Assembly (NCBI RefSeq): GCF_004358185.1
Contig: NZ_SMUV01000047.1
Span: 1-57,620, forward strand
Origin: Antarcticimicrobium luteum
GTDB taxonomy: Bacteria > Pseudomonadota > Alphaproteobacteria > Rhodobacterales > Rhodobacteraceae
Length of the DNA: 57,620 bases
Direction of reading: 5' to 3'
The translations under genes and the position numbers were made by a program. The notes beneath the pieces are model-generated. The model had not been told where the DNA came from. It made no database searches and worked only from the letters and a program-made list of their open reading frames with translations. This document shows, piece by piece, positions 34,217 to 43,096 of the stretch (the first letter of the stretch is position 1; the number at the start of each line of letters is the position of its first letter).

Positions 34217-35485
34217 TCAGGACCGGGAGCCGGGCGCCTTCCGCCGCCGCGCCGCCCGGTTTCCAAGCCCGGCCCGCGTGCGCAAACTGGCCGTGACCCG
34301 GCGCGAAACCGCCAGGCCCTCGGCGGTCAGCCGCGCCGCGATCTGCCCATCCGTGAGCGGCGCGCCGGGCGGTTCGTCCGCGACAATCTCGGCGATGCGC
34401 GCCATCAACGCCGGGGCGCTGGCACCGCCGTCCCCGCCCCGGCGCACCTCATGGCAAAAGAACCGGCGGAGGGGCAACGTGCCCGACGGGGTCGCCGCAG
34501 CACCGACATCGACCATCCGGCCCACGGTGCTTTCGTGCAGGCCCAGTTCGCGCGCCACCGCGCGTCTGGTCAACGGGCGTTGCGCGATCGCCCCCTCGCT
34601 GAGGAAACCCGCCTGTTCGCGCGCCAGGACCCGCCCCAGCGCAAGGAGCGATGCGTTGCGCCGCTCCAGCGCGGCAATCAGGCTGCGCGCCTCGCCTCGG
34701 GCCCGGGACAGCGCCGAGCCCCGCGGAACCGCCGCCGACCCCGGGTCCGCAAGGCGGGCCGACGGCGTGGTTTCCGGGTTCAGTTCCGCGCACCAGCCGT
34801 TGCGGGCCGGCCGAAACAAGAGATCGGCAACCCGCACCCGAGCAGGCGCGCAGACAAAGGCGCCGGCCGGTCGCGGATCGAGCCTGCGCAGCCGGGCCAG
34901 CAACGCGGCCACTTCCCCCTCAGGCAGCCCACTGTCCCGCGCCAACGCAGCCGGTCCGCCGCGCGCGAGCGCCGGCAGCGCGTCAAGCAGCCGGCGCATC
35001 CGGTCCTCCCGCGCCTCCACGTCCGGTAACTGCAGCGACAGGCATTCGGAGAGCGAGCGGGCGAACAGGCCGCGCGGCTCTATCCGCTGCAGCTGTGCCA
35101 GCACCGCCTCGACCCGCGCCGACGGAACGCCGCACCGCTGCGCAATCTCGGGAAGAGGGCGGCAGAGAAAGCCGCTGTCGTCCAGCTCCTCGGCCAGCGC
35201 CAGGGCGATGCGGCGATCCGCAGTCGCGGGCACCAGTCCGGGCATGTGCGCCAGAACATGGGCGATCAGAGAGACCCCTTCGGCCGCCGCCACCGCATCC
35301 GGCGCACCGCGGTCCAGCACCGGCGGCAGCCGCAAAGACAACCACGGGTTCTCTGCCGCGGCCTCCTCCAGACAGCGCGCCAGTTCGAGATTGTCCATCG
35401 CCATGAACCCGATCGCGCGCTGCAGCTCCTGACCCAGCTTGAGCTGGGTCCGCTGGCGCAGTACGAGGGTCGGGCCGAGTTTCAT
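34217..35485 (-). CDS. rpoN: Diverged RNA polymerase sigma-54 factor (second RpoN)
   Basis: The 422-residue protein has region I (RQRTQLKLGQELQRAIGFMAMDNLELA ending ENPWL), a core-binding domain, and the helix-turn-helix LGLHESTVGRMV. It differs from housekeeping RpoN in two specific ways. The segment after the HTH, normally NKY..TP.G, is DVGAAATPSG. The RpoN box, normally ARRTVAKYRE, is SRRVTASLRT at residues 394-403. The start overlaps the stop of the amidotransferase gene (ATGA), making it the last gene of the P450 operon, five genes downstream of its presumed activator. I infer a dedicated sigma factor for this regulon. Confidence 0.88.
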   Translation of the reverse strand: MKLGPTLVLRQRTQLKLGQELQRAIGFMAMDNLELARCLEEAAAENPWLSLRLPPVLDRGAPDAVAAAEGVSLIAHVLAHMPGLVPATADRRIALALAEELDDSGFLCRPLPEIAQRCGVPSARVEAVLAQLQRIEPRGLFARSLSECLSLQLPDVEAREDRMRRLLDALPALARGGPAALARDSGLPEGEVAALLARLRRLDPRPAGAFVCAPARVRVADLLFRPARNGWCAELNPETTPSARLADPGSAAVPRGSALSRARGEARSLIAALERRNASLLALGRVLAREQAGFLSEGAIAQRPLTRRAVARELGLHESTVGRMVDVGAAATPSGTLPLRRFFCHEVRRGGDGGASAPALMARIAEIVADEPPGAPLTDGQIAARLTAEGLAVSRRVTASLRTRAGLGNRAARRRKAPGSRS

Positions 35486-36207
35486 GCCATTCTGAATACC
35501 CGCGCGCGCAGCACATCCGCAACGCCGCGCGCCACCCGGTCACCGTCGAGCGGCCCGCCCAGCCCCGCCCTGGCCGTCAGCGCCTGTTCGCCGGGCAGCC
35601 GGCCGCCGGCGAAAAGATCGATCAGATCGCCCAGATAGGCCGGGCCGAACTCCGGGTGGAACTGCACCGACATGGCCGGAAAATCGGTGTAGAGCAGCGC
35701 CCCGTTGGGCGAGAGCCGGTCGTTCACCAGCCGCCGCGCGGTCGGCGGCAGCTCCACCACCTGATCCTGGTGGATCGACAGCTGCCAGAGCGGCCCCTCG
35801 CCGAACAACGCTTCGCCCTCACCGGTCAGTTCCTGTTTCAACCGGCCCAGCACCCAGCCGCCGTCGGATTTGCGCGCGGCGCCGCCAAAGGCCTGCGCCA
35901 TGATCTGGTGGCCGAAACAGACCCCCGCCAGTGGTTTTTTCGCCGCCCGCAACCGCTGCAAGAACGCGATCAGCGGTGCGATCCAGGCATGATCCTCATA
36001 GACCCCTGCGCGTGAGCCGGTGACCAGATAGGCATCAAAGCGCCCGACCTCCTCGGGCAGCGGCGCGCCGCCGCAGACATGGACGCGAGTGAATGCGGCC
36101 TCCGGCAGCACCGGGCGCAGCCAGCGCTCGAACATTTCGGCATATGTGCCGTGCGCCGGCAGCAGCGCGGCGTTCGGCCGGTCAGTCTCCAGAATGCAGA
36201 TACGCAT
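35482..36207 (-). CDS. Class I glutamine amidotransferase-like (PuuD-like) hydrolase
   Basis: The 241-residue protein has the class I amidotransferase triad: Cys97 in GVCFGHQ, His184 and Glu186 in QFHPEF. It is free-standing, so it acts as a hydrolase of a gamma-glutamyl bond or as a glutaminase partner. PuuD removes glutamate from gamma-glutamyl-GABA in putrescine catabolism. With two gamma-glutamyl ligases and a PuuC-like dehydrogenase in the same operon, deglutamylation of the oxidised amine is the most likely role. It lies 21 bases after the aldehyde dehydrogenase and overlaps rpoN. Confidence 0.82.
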   Translation of the reverse strand: MRICILETDRPNAALLPAHGTYAEMFERWLRPVLPEAAFTRVHVCGGAPLPEEVGRFDAYLVTGSRAGVYEDHAWIAPLIAFLQRLRAAKKPLAGVCFGHQIMAQAFGGAARKSDGGWVLGRLKQELTGEGEALFGEGPLWQLSIHQDQVVELPPTARRLVNDRLSPNGALLYTDFPAMSVQFHPEFGPAYLGDLIDLFAGGRLPGEQALTARAGLGGPLDGDRVARGVADVLRARVFRMA

Positions 36208-36228
36208 CGTTTCCTCCGGTCAGCGGCC

Positions 36229-37725
36229 TCAGCCGAGCTCGACCCAGACGGATTTCGTCTGGGTATATTGGGTGATCGCCTCCAGGCACTTGTCCCGCCC
36301 GTTGCCCGATTGCTTGAATCCGCCCCAGGGTGTGGTCGCATCCCCGGCCTCATAGGCGTTGACCCAGACGATCCCGGCCTCGATGTCGCGGGCAAACCGG
36401 TGCGCCCGCTTCACGTTCGAGGTCCAGACCGAGGCGGCCAGCCCGTAGATCGTGTCGTTGGCCACCTCGATCGCGTGATCCAGATCGTCCACCGGAATAA
36501 TCGAGGCGACAGGGCCGAATATCTCCTCCTGCGCGATGGTCATGCGGTTCGTCACCTCGGTGAACAGGGTGGGTTCCACATAGCAGCCGGAATTGAGCGC
36601 GGCCGGCACGCCGCCACCAAAGGCCAGCGTCGCCCCCTCGGCCTTGCCCGTCTCGATATATCCCAGCACGCGGCTTTGCTGTTCGGGGGTGACCAGCGGC
36701 CCCATCGTCGTTGCCGGGTCCAGCGGATCGCCGGGCTGATGCATGGTCTTGGCCGCCTCGGTGAACAGCGCGACATAGTCATCATAGACCGACCGCTCCA
36801 CCAGCAGGCGCGAGCCGGCAGAGCAGACCTCGCCCTGGTTGCCGAAGATGCCGGCGACGCCATAGGTCGCGGCCTTTTCCAGATCCTCGCAATCGGCCAG
36901 CACGATCTGCGGCGACTTGCCTCCGCATTCGGTGGTGACCCGCTTCATGTTGGACTGGCCGGCGTAGATCATCATCAGCTTGCCCACCTCGCCCGAGCCG
37001 GTGAAGCCGATCTTGTCCACATCCATGTGCAACGCCAGCGGCTTGCCGGCTTCCTCGCCGTAGCCGGTGATCACGTTGAACACGCCGTCCGGTCCGCCCG
37101 CCTCGGAGAAGAGCCGCGCCAGGAGCAGCGCCGAGAGCGGCGATTGCTCGGCCGGTTTCAGCACCACGGAGTTGCCGCAGGACAGCGCCGGCGCCAGTTT
37201 CCACGCCGCCATCATCAGCGGATAGTTCCATGGCACCACGATGCCGCAGACCCCCAGCGGCTGGCGCAGGATGTAGTGCAGCGCATCGGCATTGGTCGCC
37301 GTCACCGCGCCTTCGATCTTGTCGATCGCCTCGCCGAAAAAGCGGAAGGCGGACAGCGATCCGGGGATGTCGATCTCCATCATGTCCGTGATCGGCTTGC
37401 CCATGTCGAGCGTGTCCAGCAGGGCGAATTGCTCGGCGTTTTCCTCGATAAGGTCGGCAAAGCGGCGCATCACCGCCATCCGCCCCTGCGGCTCCATCCG
37501 CGACCAGACGCCGGATCTGAACGCCTTGCGGGCGGCGGCGACGGCGCGGTCCACATCCTCCGGCCCGCCGCGGGCGACCTCTGCGATCACCGCGCCATTG
37601 GCCGGGTTGATCGTTTCAAACCGGGCGCCCGAAGCGGCCTCGACGAACCTGCCGTCGATGTACATCCGGGTTTCAGGCGCCAGCGCAGCGGCGCGCTCTT
37701 TCCATTCGGAATAGGTGACAGTCAT
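36229..37725 (-). CDS. Aldehyde dehydrogenase, PuuC-like
   Basis: The 498-residue enzyme has the ALDH plan with PWNYPL (cofactor entry), catalytic Glu266 in TTECGGKSP (normally LELGGKSP) and nucleophile Cys301 in NQGEVCSAGSR. It is of the gamma-glutamyl-gamma-aminobutyraldehyde / betaine aldehyde dehydrogenase type and uses NAD(P). In this operon it would oxidise the aldehyde formed when the P450-opened, glutamylated amine is released. It sits between the Pot-type transporter and the amidotransferase genes on the same strand. Confidence 0.9.
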   Translation of the reverse strand: MTVTYSEWKERAAALAPETRMYIDGRFVEAASGARFETINPANGAVIAEVARGGPEDVDRAVAAARKAFRSGVWSRMEPQGRMAVMRRFADLIEENAEQFALLDTLDMGKPITDMMEIDIPGSLSAFRFFGEAIDKIEGAVTATNADALHYILRQPLGVCGIVVPWNYPLMMAAWKLAPALSCGNSVVLKPAEQSPLSALLLARLFSEAGGPDGVFNVITGYGEEAGKPLALHMDVDKIGFTGSGEVGKLMMIYAGQSNMKRVTTECGGKSPQIVLADCEDLEKAATYGVAGIFGNQGEVCSAGSRLLVERSVYDDYVALFTEAAKTMHQPGDPLDPATTMGPLVTPEQQSRVLGYIETGKAEGATLAFGGGVPAALNSGCYVEPTLFTEVTNRMTIAQEEIFGPVASIIPVDDLDHAIEVANDTIYGLAASVWTSNVKRAHRFARDIEAGIVWVNAYEAGDATTPWGGFKQSGNGRDKCLEAITQYTQTKSVWVELG

Positions 37726-37744
37726 GACTTGATGCTCCCTGATA

Positions 37745-38596
37745 TTATTTCTTGCGCTCGCGGGTGGCGATCACCGCCCCGATGATGAGGATGAGCGAGA
37801 ACAGCACGATCAGCGTGCCCACGGCGTTGATCTCTGGCGTCACACCCCGGCGCATCGTCGAGTAGATGTACATCGGCAGCGTGTTGTCGCGTCCGGTCAG
37901 GAAGAAGGTGACCGGGATCTCGTCAAAGGACAGAACAAAGGACAACAGCCCCGCCCCGATCACCGCCGAGCGGATATTCGGCAGCGTGACATGCAGGAAG
38001 GTGTGCAGCGGCGGCGCGCCCAGATCGGCCGAGGCCTCCTCGAGTGATTTCGGCAGCCGCTCCAGCCGGGCCGAGACCTGGGTGACCACCACCGCCAGCA
38101 GCGCCGTGGCGTGGCCCAGGATCACCGTTTCCAGGCTCAGGTTGAAGCCGAGAACCCGGAACAGGTTCAGCATCGAGATACCCGTCACCACCCCGGGCAG
38201 GGTGATCGGCAGCACCACCAGGCGGCGGAACACCTTCTTGCCGGGAAAGTTCACCCGGTGAAGCGCCAGCGCCGCCGGTACGCCGACGAGCAGCGTCAGC
38301 ACAGTGGCGCAGCTTGCCACATAGAAGCTGTTGCCGATGGCATCCTGAAGCTGGCTGTTGTTCCAGAGCTTCTCGTACCACTCCAGCGTGAAGCCGGTAA
38401 GCGGCCAGGTCAGCGACCGGGAGTCGTTGAAACTGAAGACGATCAGCACCCAGATCGGGATGTAGAGGAACGCCATCAGGATCGCCACGAAGGTCATGAA
38501 GGCGGTGTCGGCGGCATAACGCTGCATCATGCCGCGCCGGGCCTTGGGCGCGGCTTTGTCCGCAGGGGTTGTAAGGGCCATGACCATCTGTCTCAC
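37745..38596 (-). CDS. potC: Polyamine-type ABC transporter permease (PotC-like)
   Basis: The 283-residue protein has about six membrane segments and the coupling-loop motif EEASADLGAPPLHTFLHVTLPNI. A GTG at 38596 overlaps the preceding stop as GTGA; ATG codons at 38587 and 38581 are alternatives. It is the second channel subunit of the importer encoded at 37745-41660. Confidence 0.9.
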   Translation of the reverse strand: MRQMVMALTTPADKAAPKARRGMMQRYAADTAFMTFVAILMAFLYIPIWVLIVFSFNDSRSLTWPLTGFTLEWYEKLWNNSQLQDAIGNSFYVASCATVLTLLVGVPAALALHRVNFPGKKVFRRLVVLPITLPGVVTGISMLNLFRVLGFNLSLETVILGHATALLAVVVTQVSARLERLPKSLEEASADLGAPPLHTFLHVTLPNIRSAVIGAGLLSFVLSFDEIPVTFFLTGRDNTLPMYIYSTMRRGVTPEINAVGTLIVLFSLILIIGAVIATRERKK

Positions 38597-39459
38597 GCCT
38601 CCTTTGGGCTAAAGGCGCGCTCGACCCGATCCGAGAGCGAGAGCACGGCAAGAACGATGACCAGAACAAAGATCGCCAGCGCCGAGCCCATCGGCCAGTT
38701 GAGCGCGGTGCCGAACTGGGTGACGATGACACTGGCCACCAGGTTTCCGTCCGGCCCGCCCACCAGGAACGGGGCGACAAAGTCGCCGAAGGTCAGGCAG
38801 AAGGTCATGGTAAACCCCGCGGCCACCCCCGGCATCGACAGCGGCAGCGTGATCCTGAGGAAGGTCGGGATCGGGCGCATGCCCAGGTCGGCCGAGGCCT
38901 CGACCAGGTTGCGCGGGATCTTTTCCAGCGAGGTATAGACCGGCATCACCATGAAGGGGATGAAGATATAGGTCAGCGTCACCACCATCGCGAACTGGTT
39001 GTAGAGGAAGATGTCCGACGGCTCGGACAGGATACCGACGCTCATCAGGAAGGAGTTGAGGATGCCCTCGGTTCCCAGGATCGTCTTCCACACGTAGGCG
39101 CGCAAAAGGTAGCTGACCCAAAGCGGCGCGATCACCGCCATGTAGAGCCAGGTGCGCAGTGCCTGCGAGCGGCACCGGAAGGCCAGGAAATAGGCGAAAG
39201 GATAGCCCAGCAGGAACGCGAAGAACGACACCAGCAGCGACACCTTCAACGTCCGGATCAACACCTTGGAATACTGCGGATCGGTGAACAGATTGAGGTA
39301 ATTGCCGAACTGGAACGCCGGCACGAAGGTCGGGTACTGCTTGATCCAGAAGCTGTAGGTGGCAATGATCGCGTAAGGCAGCAGCATGAACACCGCGATC
39401 CAGATCAGTGGTATGCCAAGCACCGCCGCCCCGCCCAGACGCTCGCGCAACAGGGTCAT
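38593..39459 (-). CDS. potB: Polyamine-type ABC transporter permease (PotB-like)
   Basis: The 288-residue permease has six membrane segments, beginning GGAAVLGIPLIWIAVFMLLPYAI, and the loop VEASADLGMRPIPTFLRITLPLS. The ATG at 39459 overlaps the ATPase stop (TGATG); a GTG one codon upstream is also possible. It pairs with the PotC-like protein. Confidence 0.9.
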   Translation of the reverse strand: MTLLRERLGGAAVLGIPLIWIAVFMLLPYAIIATYSFWIKQYPTFVPAFQFGNYLNLFTDPQYSKVLIRTLKVSLLVSFFAFLLGYPFAYFLAFRCRSQALRTWLYMAVIAPLWVSYLLRAYVWKTILGTEGILNSFLMSVGILSEPSDIFLYNQFAMVVTLTYIFIPFMVMPVYTSLEKIPRNLVEASADLGMRPIPTFLRITLPLSMPGVAAGFTMTFCLTFGDFVAPFLVGGPDGNLVASVIVTQFGTALNWPMGSALAIFVLVIVLAVLSLSDRVERAFSPKEA

Positions 39460-40550
39460 CACGCCACCTCCGCATCAAAGAGGAAAATATTGCCCGGCGA
39501 CAGCGCCATGCGCACCGGCTGCCCCACCGCCGGAACCGCGGTATCGGCCAGCCGGTCGGGCAGCAGGCTATCGACATAGACACGCCCGCCGCCGGCCACT
39601 GCCACCGCGAGGCGCAGGCCCAGACCGTAATAGACCACCTCGGCAATCTCGCCGGGGATCTCGTTTTCGCCGCTCTCGCCCTCGGACAACAGGCGCACCT
39701 TTTCCGGGCGGAAACCAAGCGTGATCGCCTCGCCCGCCCGTCGGGGGCTGTCGGTCACCGCTTCCAGTTCGACCCCGGCGACGGAGATGCGCGCGGTCCC
39801 CTCCGCGGCGCGGGCAATCTGACCGTCCAGGAAATTGGTGGTGCCGATGAAATTCGCCACATAGGGCGTGCGTGGATGATCGTACAACAGATGGGGGCTC
39901 CCCTCCTGCGCCACCCGGCCCTTTTCCATCACCACAACACGGTCTGACATCACCAGCGCCTCGGTCTGGTCATGGGTCACCATGATGAAGGTAATGCCGA
40001 CCTTTTCGTGCAGGTGCTTGAGTTCCAGTTGCATCTGTTCGCGCAGCTTGGCGTCCAGAGCCGAGAGCGGCTCGTCCAGCAGCAGAACCTTGGGCTGGCG
40101 CACGATGGCGCGGGCCAGCGCGATGCGCTGGCGCTGGCCGCCGGACAACTGATGCGGCCGCTGATCGATCTTGTCGTGAAGCCCCACCAGCTCCAGCGCG
40201 TCGGTTACCCTCTGGGCGGTCTCGGTCCGGCCCAGTTTCATCAGCTTGAGGCCATAGGCGATATTCTCGCCGATGGTCATATGGGGGAACAGCGCATAGT
40301 CTTGGAACACCATGTTGACGTCGCGCCTGTAGGGCGGGGTCCAGGTCACGTCCTGTCCGGCCAGACGGATGACGCCGCCGCTGGGTTCCTCAAAGCCGCC
40401 GATCATGCGCAATAGCGTGGACTTGCCACAGCCCGACGGCCCCAGCAGTGTGACGAATTCACCATCTTCCACCGAAAAGGAAACGTCATCCACGGCGGCG
40501 ATGCTGGCATAGTGCTTGGACAGTTTGTCGAGTTCGATAATGGAGGCCAT
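39459..40550 (-). CDS. potA: Polyamine-type ABC transporter ATPase (PotA-like)
   Basis: The 363-residue ATPase has Walker A GPSGCGKST, signature LSGGQRQRIALARAI, Walker B VLLLDEPLSALD, VTHDQTEALV and a C-terminal TOBE domain from about residue 280. It drives the importer for the compound bound by the product at 40623. A hairpin precedes it, probably attenuating expression relative to the binding protein. Confidence 0.93.
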   Translation of the reverse strand: MASIIELDKLSKHYASIAAVDDVSFSVEDGEFVTLLGPSGCGKSTLLRMIGGFEEPSGGVIRLAGQDVTWTPPYRRDVNMVFQDYALFPHMTIGENIAYGLKLMKLGRTETAQRVTDALELVGLHDKIDQRPHQLSGGQRQRIALARAIVRQPKVLLLDEPLSALDAKLREQMQLELKHLHEKVGITFIMVTHDQTEALVMSDRVVVMEKGRVAQEGSPHLLYDHPRTPYVANFIGTTNFLDGQIARAAEGTARISVAGVELEAVTDSPRRAGEAITLGFRPEKVRLLSEGESGENEIPGEIAEVVYYGLGLRLAVAVAGGGRVYVDSLLPDRLADTAVPAVGQPVRMALSPGNIFLFDAEVA

Positions 40551-40574
40551 TGTGCCTCTACCCCCTGTTGCTGT

Positions 40575-40599
40575 GCGGAACGCAGCACCTGCGTTCCGC
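40575..40599 (-). terminator. 11-bp hairpin between potF-like and potA-like genes
   Basis: GCGGAACGCAG (40575-40585) and CTGCGTTCCGC (40589-40599) form a perfect 11-bp stem with a three-base loop. It lies in the 72-base gap after the binding-protein gene and lacks a T-run, so it is probably an attenuator or RNA-stabilising element that keeps binding protein in excess. Confidence 0.55.
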
Positions 40600-40622
40600 T
40601 AAGTTTGGGTTCGCGGGCGCTA

Positions 40623-41660
40623 TTACTGCGCCTTCACCGCGTTCCATGCGTTCAGATAGGCCTCGAACCGCTCGCCCAGCGGCTGCCAGATCAGCAGGCT
40701 GTCCAGATAGTCCGGGTCGTCCTGGTGCAGTGCCGCGTATTGCTCCGGCGTCATGCAGGACTTGGCCGCAACCCCGTTGGTGGCAGAGTAGCCGTTCACG
40801 TTGGCCACGCCGCACTGGCCCTGCTCGGAGAGCTGCATGTTCAGGAACTTGTAGGCGCATTCCTTGTTCGGCGTGCCCTTGACCACCATCCAGGCATCCA
40901 TCCAGCCCTCGGCCCCCTCTTCGGGGATGAACTCGGTCACCTTGATCCCCTCATCGGCCAGAAGCGAGGATTGATACCCCGCCCAGGTGTTGGAAATCAC
41001 CACCTCGCCCGCCTTGTAGAGATCGACCAGCTCACCGGCGGTGGACCAGTATTTGCGCACCAGCGGCTTTTGCTCGATCAGCTTCTGCTTGGCCGCCTCG
41101 ATCTGCGCGTCGGAAAGGTTGTAGATGTCCATGTCCCCGTTCAATCGGGCGGCGACATAGATCGAGCTCTTGTCGTCCCAAAGCGAGATCTTGCCGGAGT
41201 TGGCCTCGCTCCACAGCGCGGCAAGCGAGGTCGGCGGCGTGTCGAAGGCATCGTCGCGGTACATGAAGGCGATCGCGCCCCAGCTGTAGGGCATGCCGTA
41301 ATACTTTCCGTCCTGCTGGATGCCGTCGAGCGCCAGGAACTTGGGATAGATGTCGTTCCAGCCTTCGATCGCCGCGGTATCCAGCGGCTCGACCTGTCCG
41401 AGGTCGATCATCAGCTGGGTGGTGTCGATAGAGGGCGCGATCAGGTCGTAGACCCCGCCGCCGGCCATCAGCTTGGGCGCGAAATCGTCGTTCGAGCCGA
41501 CGTAGGTCGCGTTCACCTCGCAGCCGCTCTCCTCGACGAATTTGTCGATAAAGGAGGAATCCGCATAACCCTCCCAGGTCAGAACGTTGATCGTGCCCTC
41601 AGCCACTGCCGGGGCGGCGGCCAGAGCCAGGATCGCGGACATCGTCAATCTCAGTTTCAT
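40623..41660 (-). CDS. potF: Polyamine-type ABC transporter substrate-binding protein (PotF/PotD-like)
   Basis: The 345-residue protein has a cleavable signal ([20 protein letters not shown]) and the PotD/PotF start NVLTWEGYADSSFIDKFVEESG; later YGMPYSWGAIAFMYRDD and SNTWAGYQSSLL line the ligand cleft. Putrescine, spermidine or another cationic amine is expected. The ATG shares one base with the stop of the enhancer-binding protein gene (TGATG), tying transporter production to the regulator. Confidence 0.9.
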   Translation of the reverse strand: MKLRLTMSAILALAAAPAVAEGTINVLTWEGYADSSFIDKFVEESGCEVNATYVGSNDDFAPKLMAGGGVYDLIAPSIDTTQLMIDLGQVEPLDTAAIEGWNDIYPKFLALDGIQQDGKYYGMPYSWGAIAFMYRDDAFDTPPTSLAALWSEANSGKISLWDDKSSIYVAARLNGDMDIYNLSDAQIEAAKQKLIEQKPLVRKYWSTAGELVDLYKAGEVVISNTWAGYQSSLLADEGIKVTEFIPEEGAEGWMDAWMVVKGTPNKECAYKFLNMQLSEQGQCGVANVNGYSATNGVAAKSCMTPEQYAALHQDDPDYLDSLLIWQPLGERFEAYLNAWNAVKAQ

Positions 41661-43093
41661 CAGTAGTCTCCTCTGTTGGGGTCTTCGGTTTTTTTGGTTT
41701 TTCGTGAGACGGTGCCGATATCGACACCAAGGGCGGCAGCGGCCTTGCGTTTGCTGCCATGGATACGGATCGCCTCTTGGATGATCCGCAATTCGTATTC
41801 GGCGACGGCCTCGCGCAGGGTCTTGTCCCCGCGCAGCGGCTCTGCCGTTTCCGCGACCTTCCCCCGCACCGCCGGATGCCCCGCGGCCAGCGCCGCATCG
41901 GGCACCGCGCGCAACCGGCGTGGCAACTCGTCCTCATCCTCGCCCAGCACCGAAATCTGCTGCATCAGGTTCCAAAGCTCGCGGATGTTTCCGGGGTAGT
42001 GATAGGCCAGCATCCGCGCGCGCAGATCGTCGGACAGGCCGAAGGGCACCGAACGGCGCTTGTTGATGGCGCCCAGAAAGCGGTCGATCAGATGATCGAG
42101 GATCTCGGGCATTTCCCGCAGCGGCCGCATCGGCATGTTCACCACCGCCAGCCGGTAATAGAGATCGAGGCGGAATTCGCGCGACTCGGCCATCGCCAGC
42201 AGATCGCGGTTGGTGGCCGAGATCACCCGCACATTGGCCCGCCGCGGCTGGGTGCCGCCGATCCGGGTGATCACGCCATCCTCCAGGAACGACAGCAGCT
42301 TGGCCTGAAGGGTCAGGGGAATCTCGCCGATCTCGTCTAGGAACAGCGTGCCCCCCTCGGCGGCTTCGATCAGGCCCTTCTTGCCCTCGGTCGAGGCGCC
42401 GGTAAAGGCGCCCTTCTCGTAGCCGAAAAGCTCGCTTTCGAACAGGCTTTCAGGAATGGCGGCGCAGTTGACCGCGATAAAGGGGTCGGTCGCGTTTGCC
42501 ACAAAACTGTGCAGATGCCGCGCGATCTCGGTCTTGCCGACACCGGACTCGCCGGTGATGATCACCCGCGCGCCCTGCAGCAACGCACGCTCGCCGCGCG
42601 ACAGCATCCGGTCGAGCCAGGCAGAGATGTTGCGTTGCCGGGCGAAATCGGGCCGCAGCCGCCGCTCGGTCGCCCCGGCAAGCGGCGCGGTCTGCCGGCG
42701 CCCCTCGGCCTGCCTGCGCACATAGTCGAAGACCGCCAGATCGCGCAGCTGGATCAGATAGCCGCTGGTGGCATCTGCCGGATCCACCCGGCGCAGCGAG
42801 ACGAGGACCGTCCCGACCGGATCACCGCGCAGAATGACATTGCCGTTGCGGCCCGCCTCGAGCATCTCTTCGACCGGCGTCCAGTTCAGCGCGGTTTCAC
42901 GGCAGAACCGGTCGAACGGCATGCCCTGCGTCTGCTGCGTCTCCACCCCGGTCATCGCCCCCGCCTCGCGGGTGCAGAAAACGACTCGGTGCGAAGGATC
43001 AAGCAGGATCAGCCCATCGGCCAGCGCGTCGAGCGCGGCGGCCAGGATGGCGCCGTGGGACATATCGGAACGTGTCATCGCCTGTCCCCCCAT
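41660..43093 (-). CDS. PAS-domain sigma-54 enhancer-binding protein
   Basis: The 477-residue activator has an N-terminal PAS-like sensory domain (about 15-125), a AAA+ domain with Walker A GESGVGKT (181-188), the sigma-54-contact loop GAFTGA (228-233) and Walker [12 protein letters not shown] (248-258), and a Fis-type helix-turn-helix at the C-terminus ([24 protein letters not shown]). An intact GAFTGA means it should activate sigma-54 polymerase. The ATG at 43093 has AAGGA at good spacing; 43078 is possible. It is embedded in the operon together with its sigma factor and a PAS protein, and probably activates the promoter at 49895-49909 in response to the amine. Confidence 0.93.
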   Translation of the reverse strand: MGGQAMTRSDMSHGAILAAALDALADGLILLDPSHRVVFCTREAGAMTGVETQQTQGMPFDRFCRETALNWTPVEEMLEAGRNGNVILRGDPVGTVLVSLRRVDPADATSGYLIQLRDLAVFDYVRRQAEGRRQTAPLAGATERRLRPDFARQRNISAWLDRMLSRGERALLQGARVIITGESGVGKTEIARHLHSFVANATDPFIAVNCAAIPESLFESELFGYEKGAFTGASTEGKKGLIEAAEGGTLFLDEIGEIPLTLQAKLLSFLEDGVITRIGGTQPRRANVRVISATNRDLLAMAESREFRLDLYYRLAVVNMPMRPLREMPEILDHLIDRFLGAINKRRSVPFGLSDDLRARMLAYHYPGNIRELWNLMQQISVLGEDEDELPRRLRAVPDAALAAGHPAVRGKVAETAEPLRGDKTLREAVAEYELRIIQEAIRIHGSKRKAAAALGVDIGTVSRKTKKTEDPNRGDY

Positions 43094-43096
43094 CCC

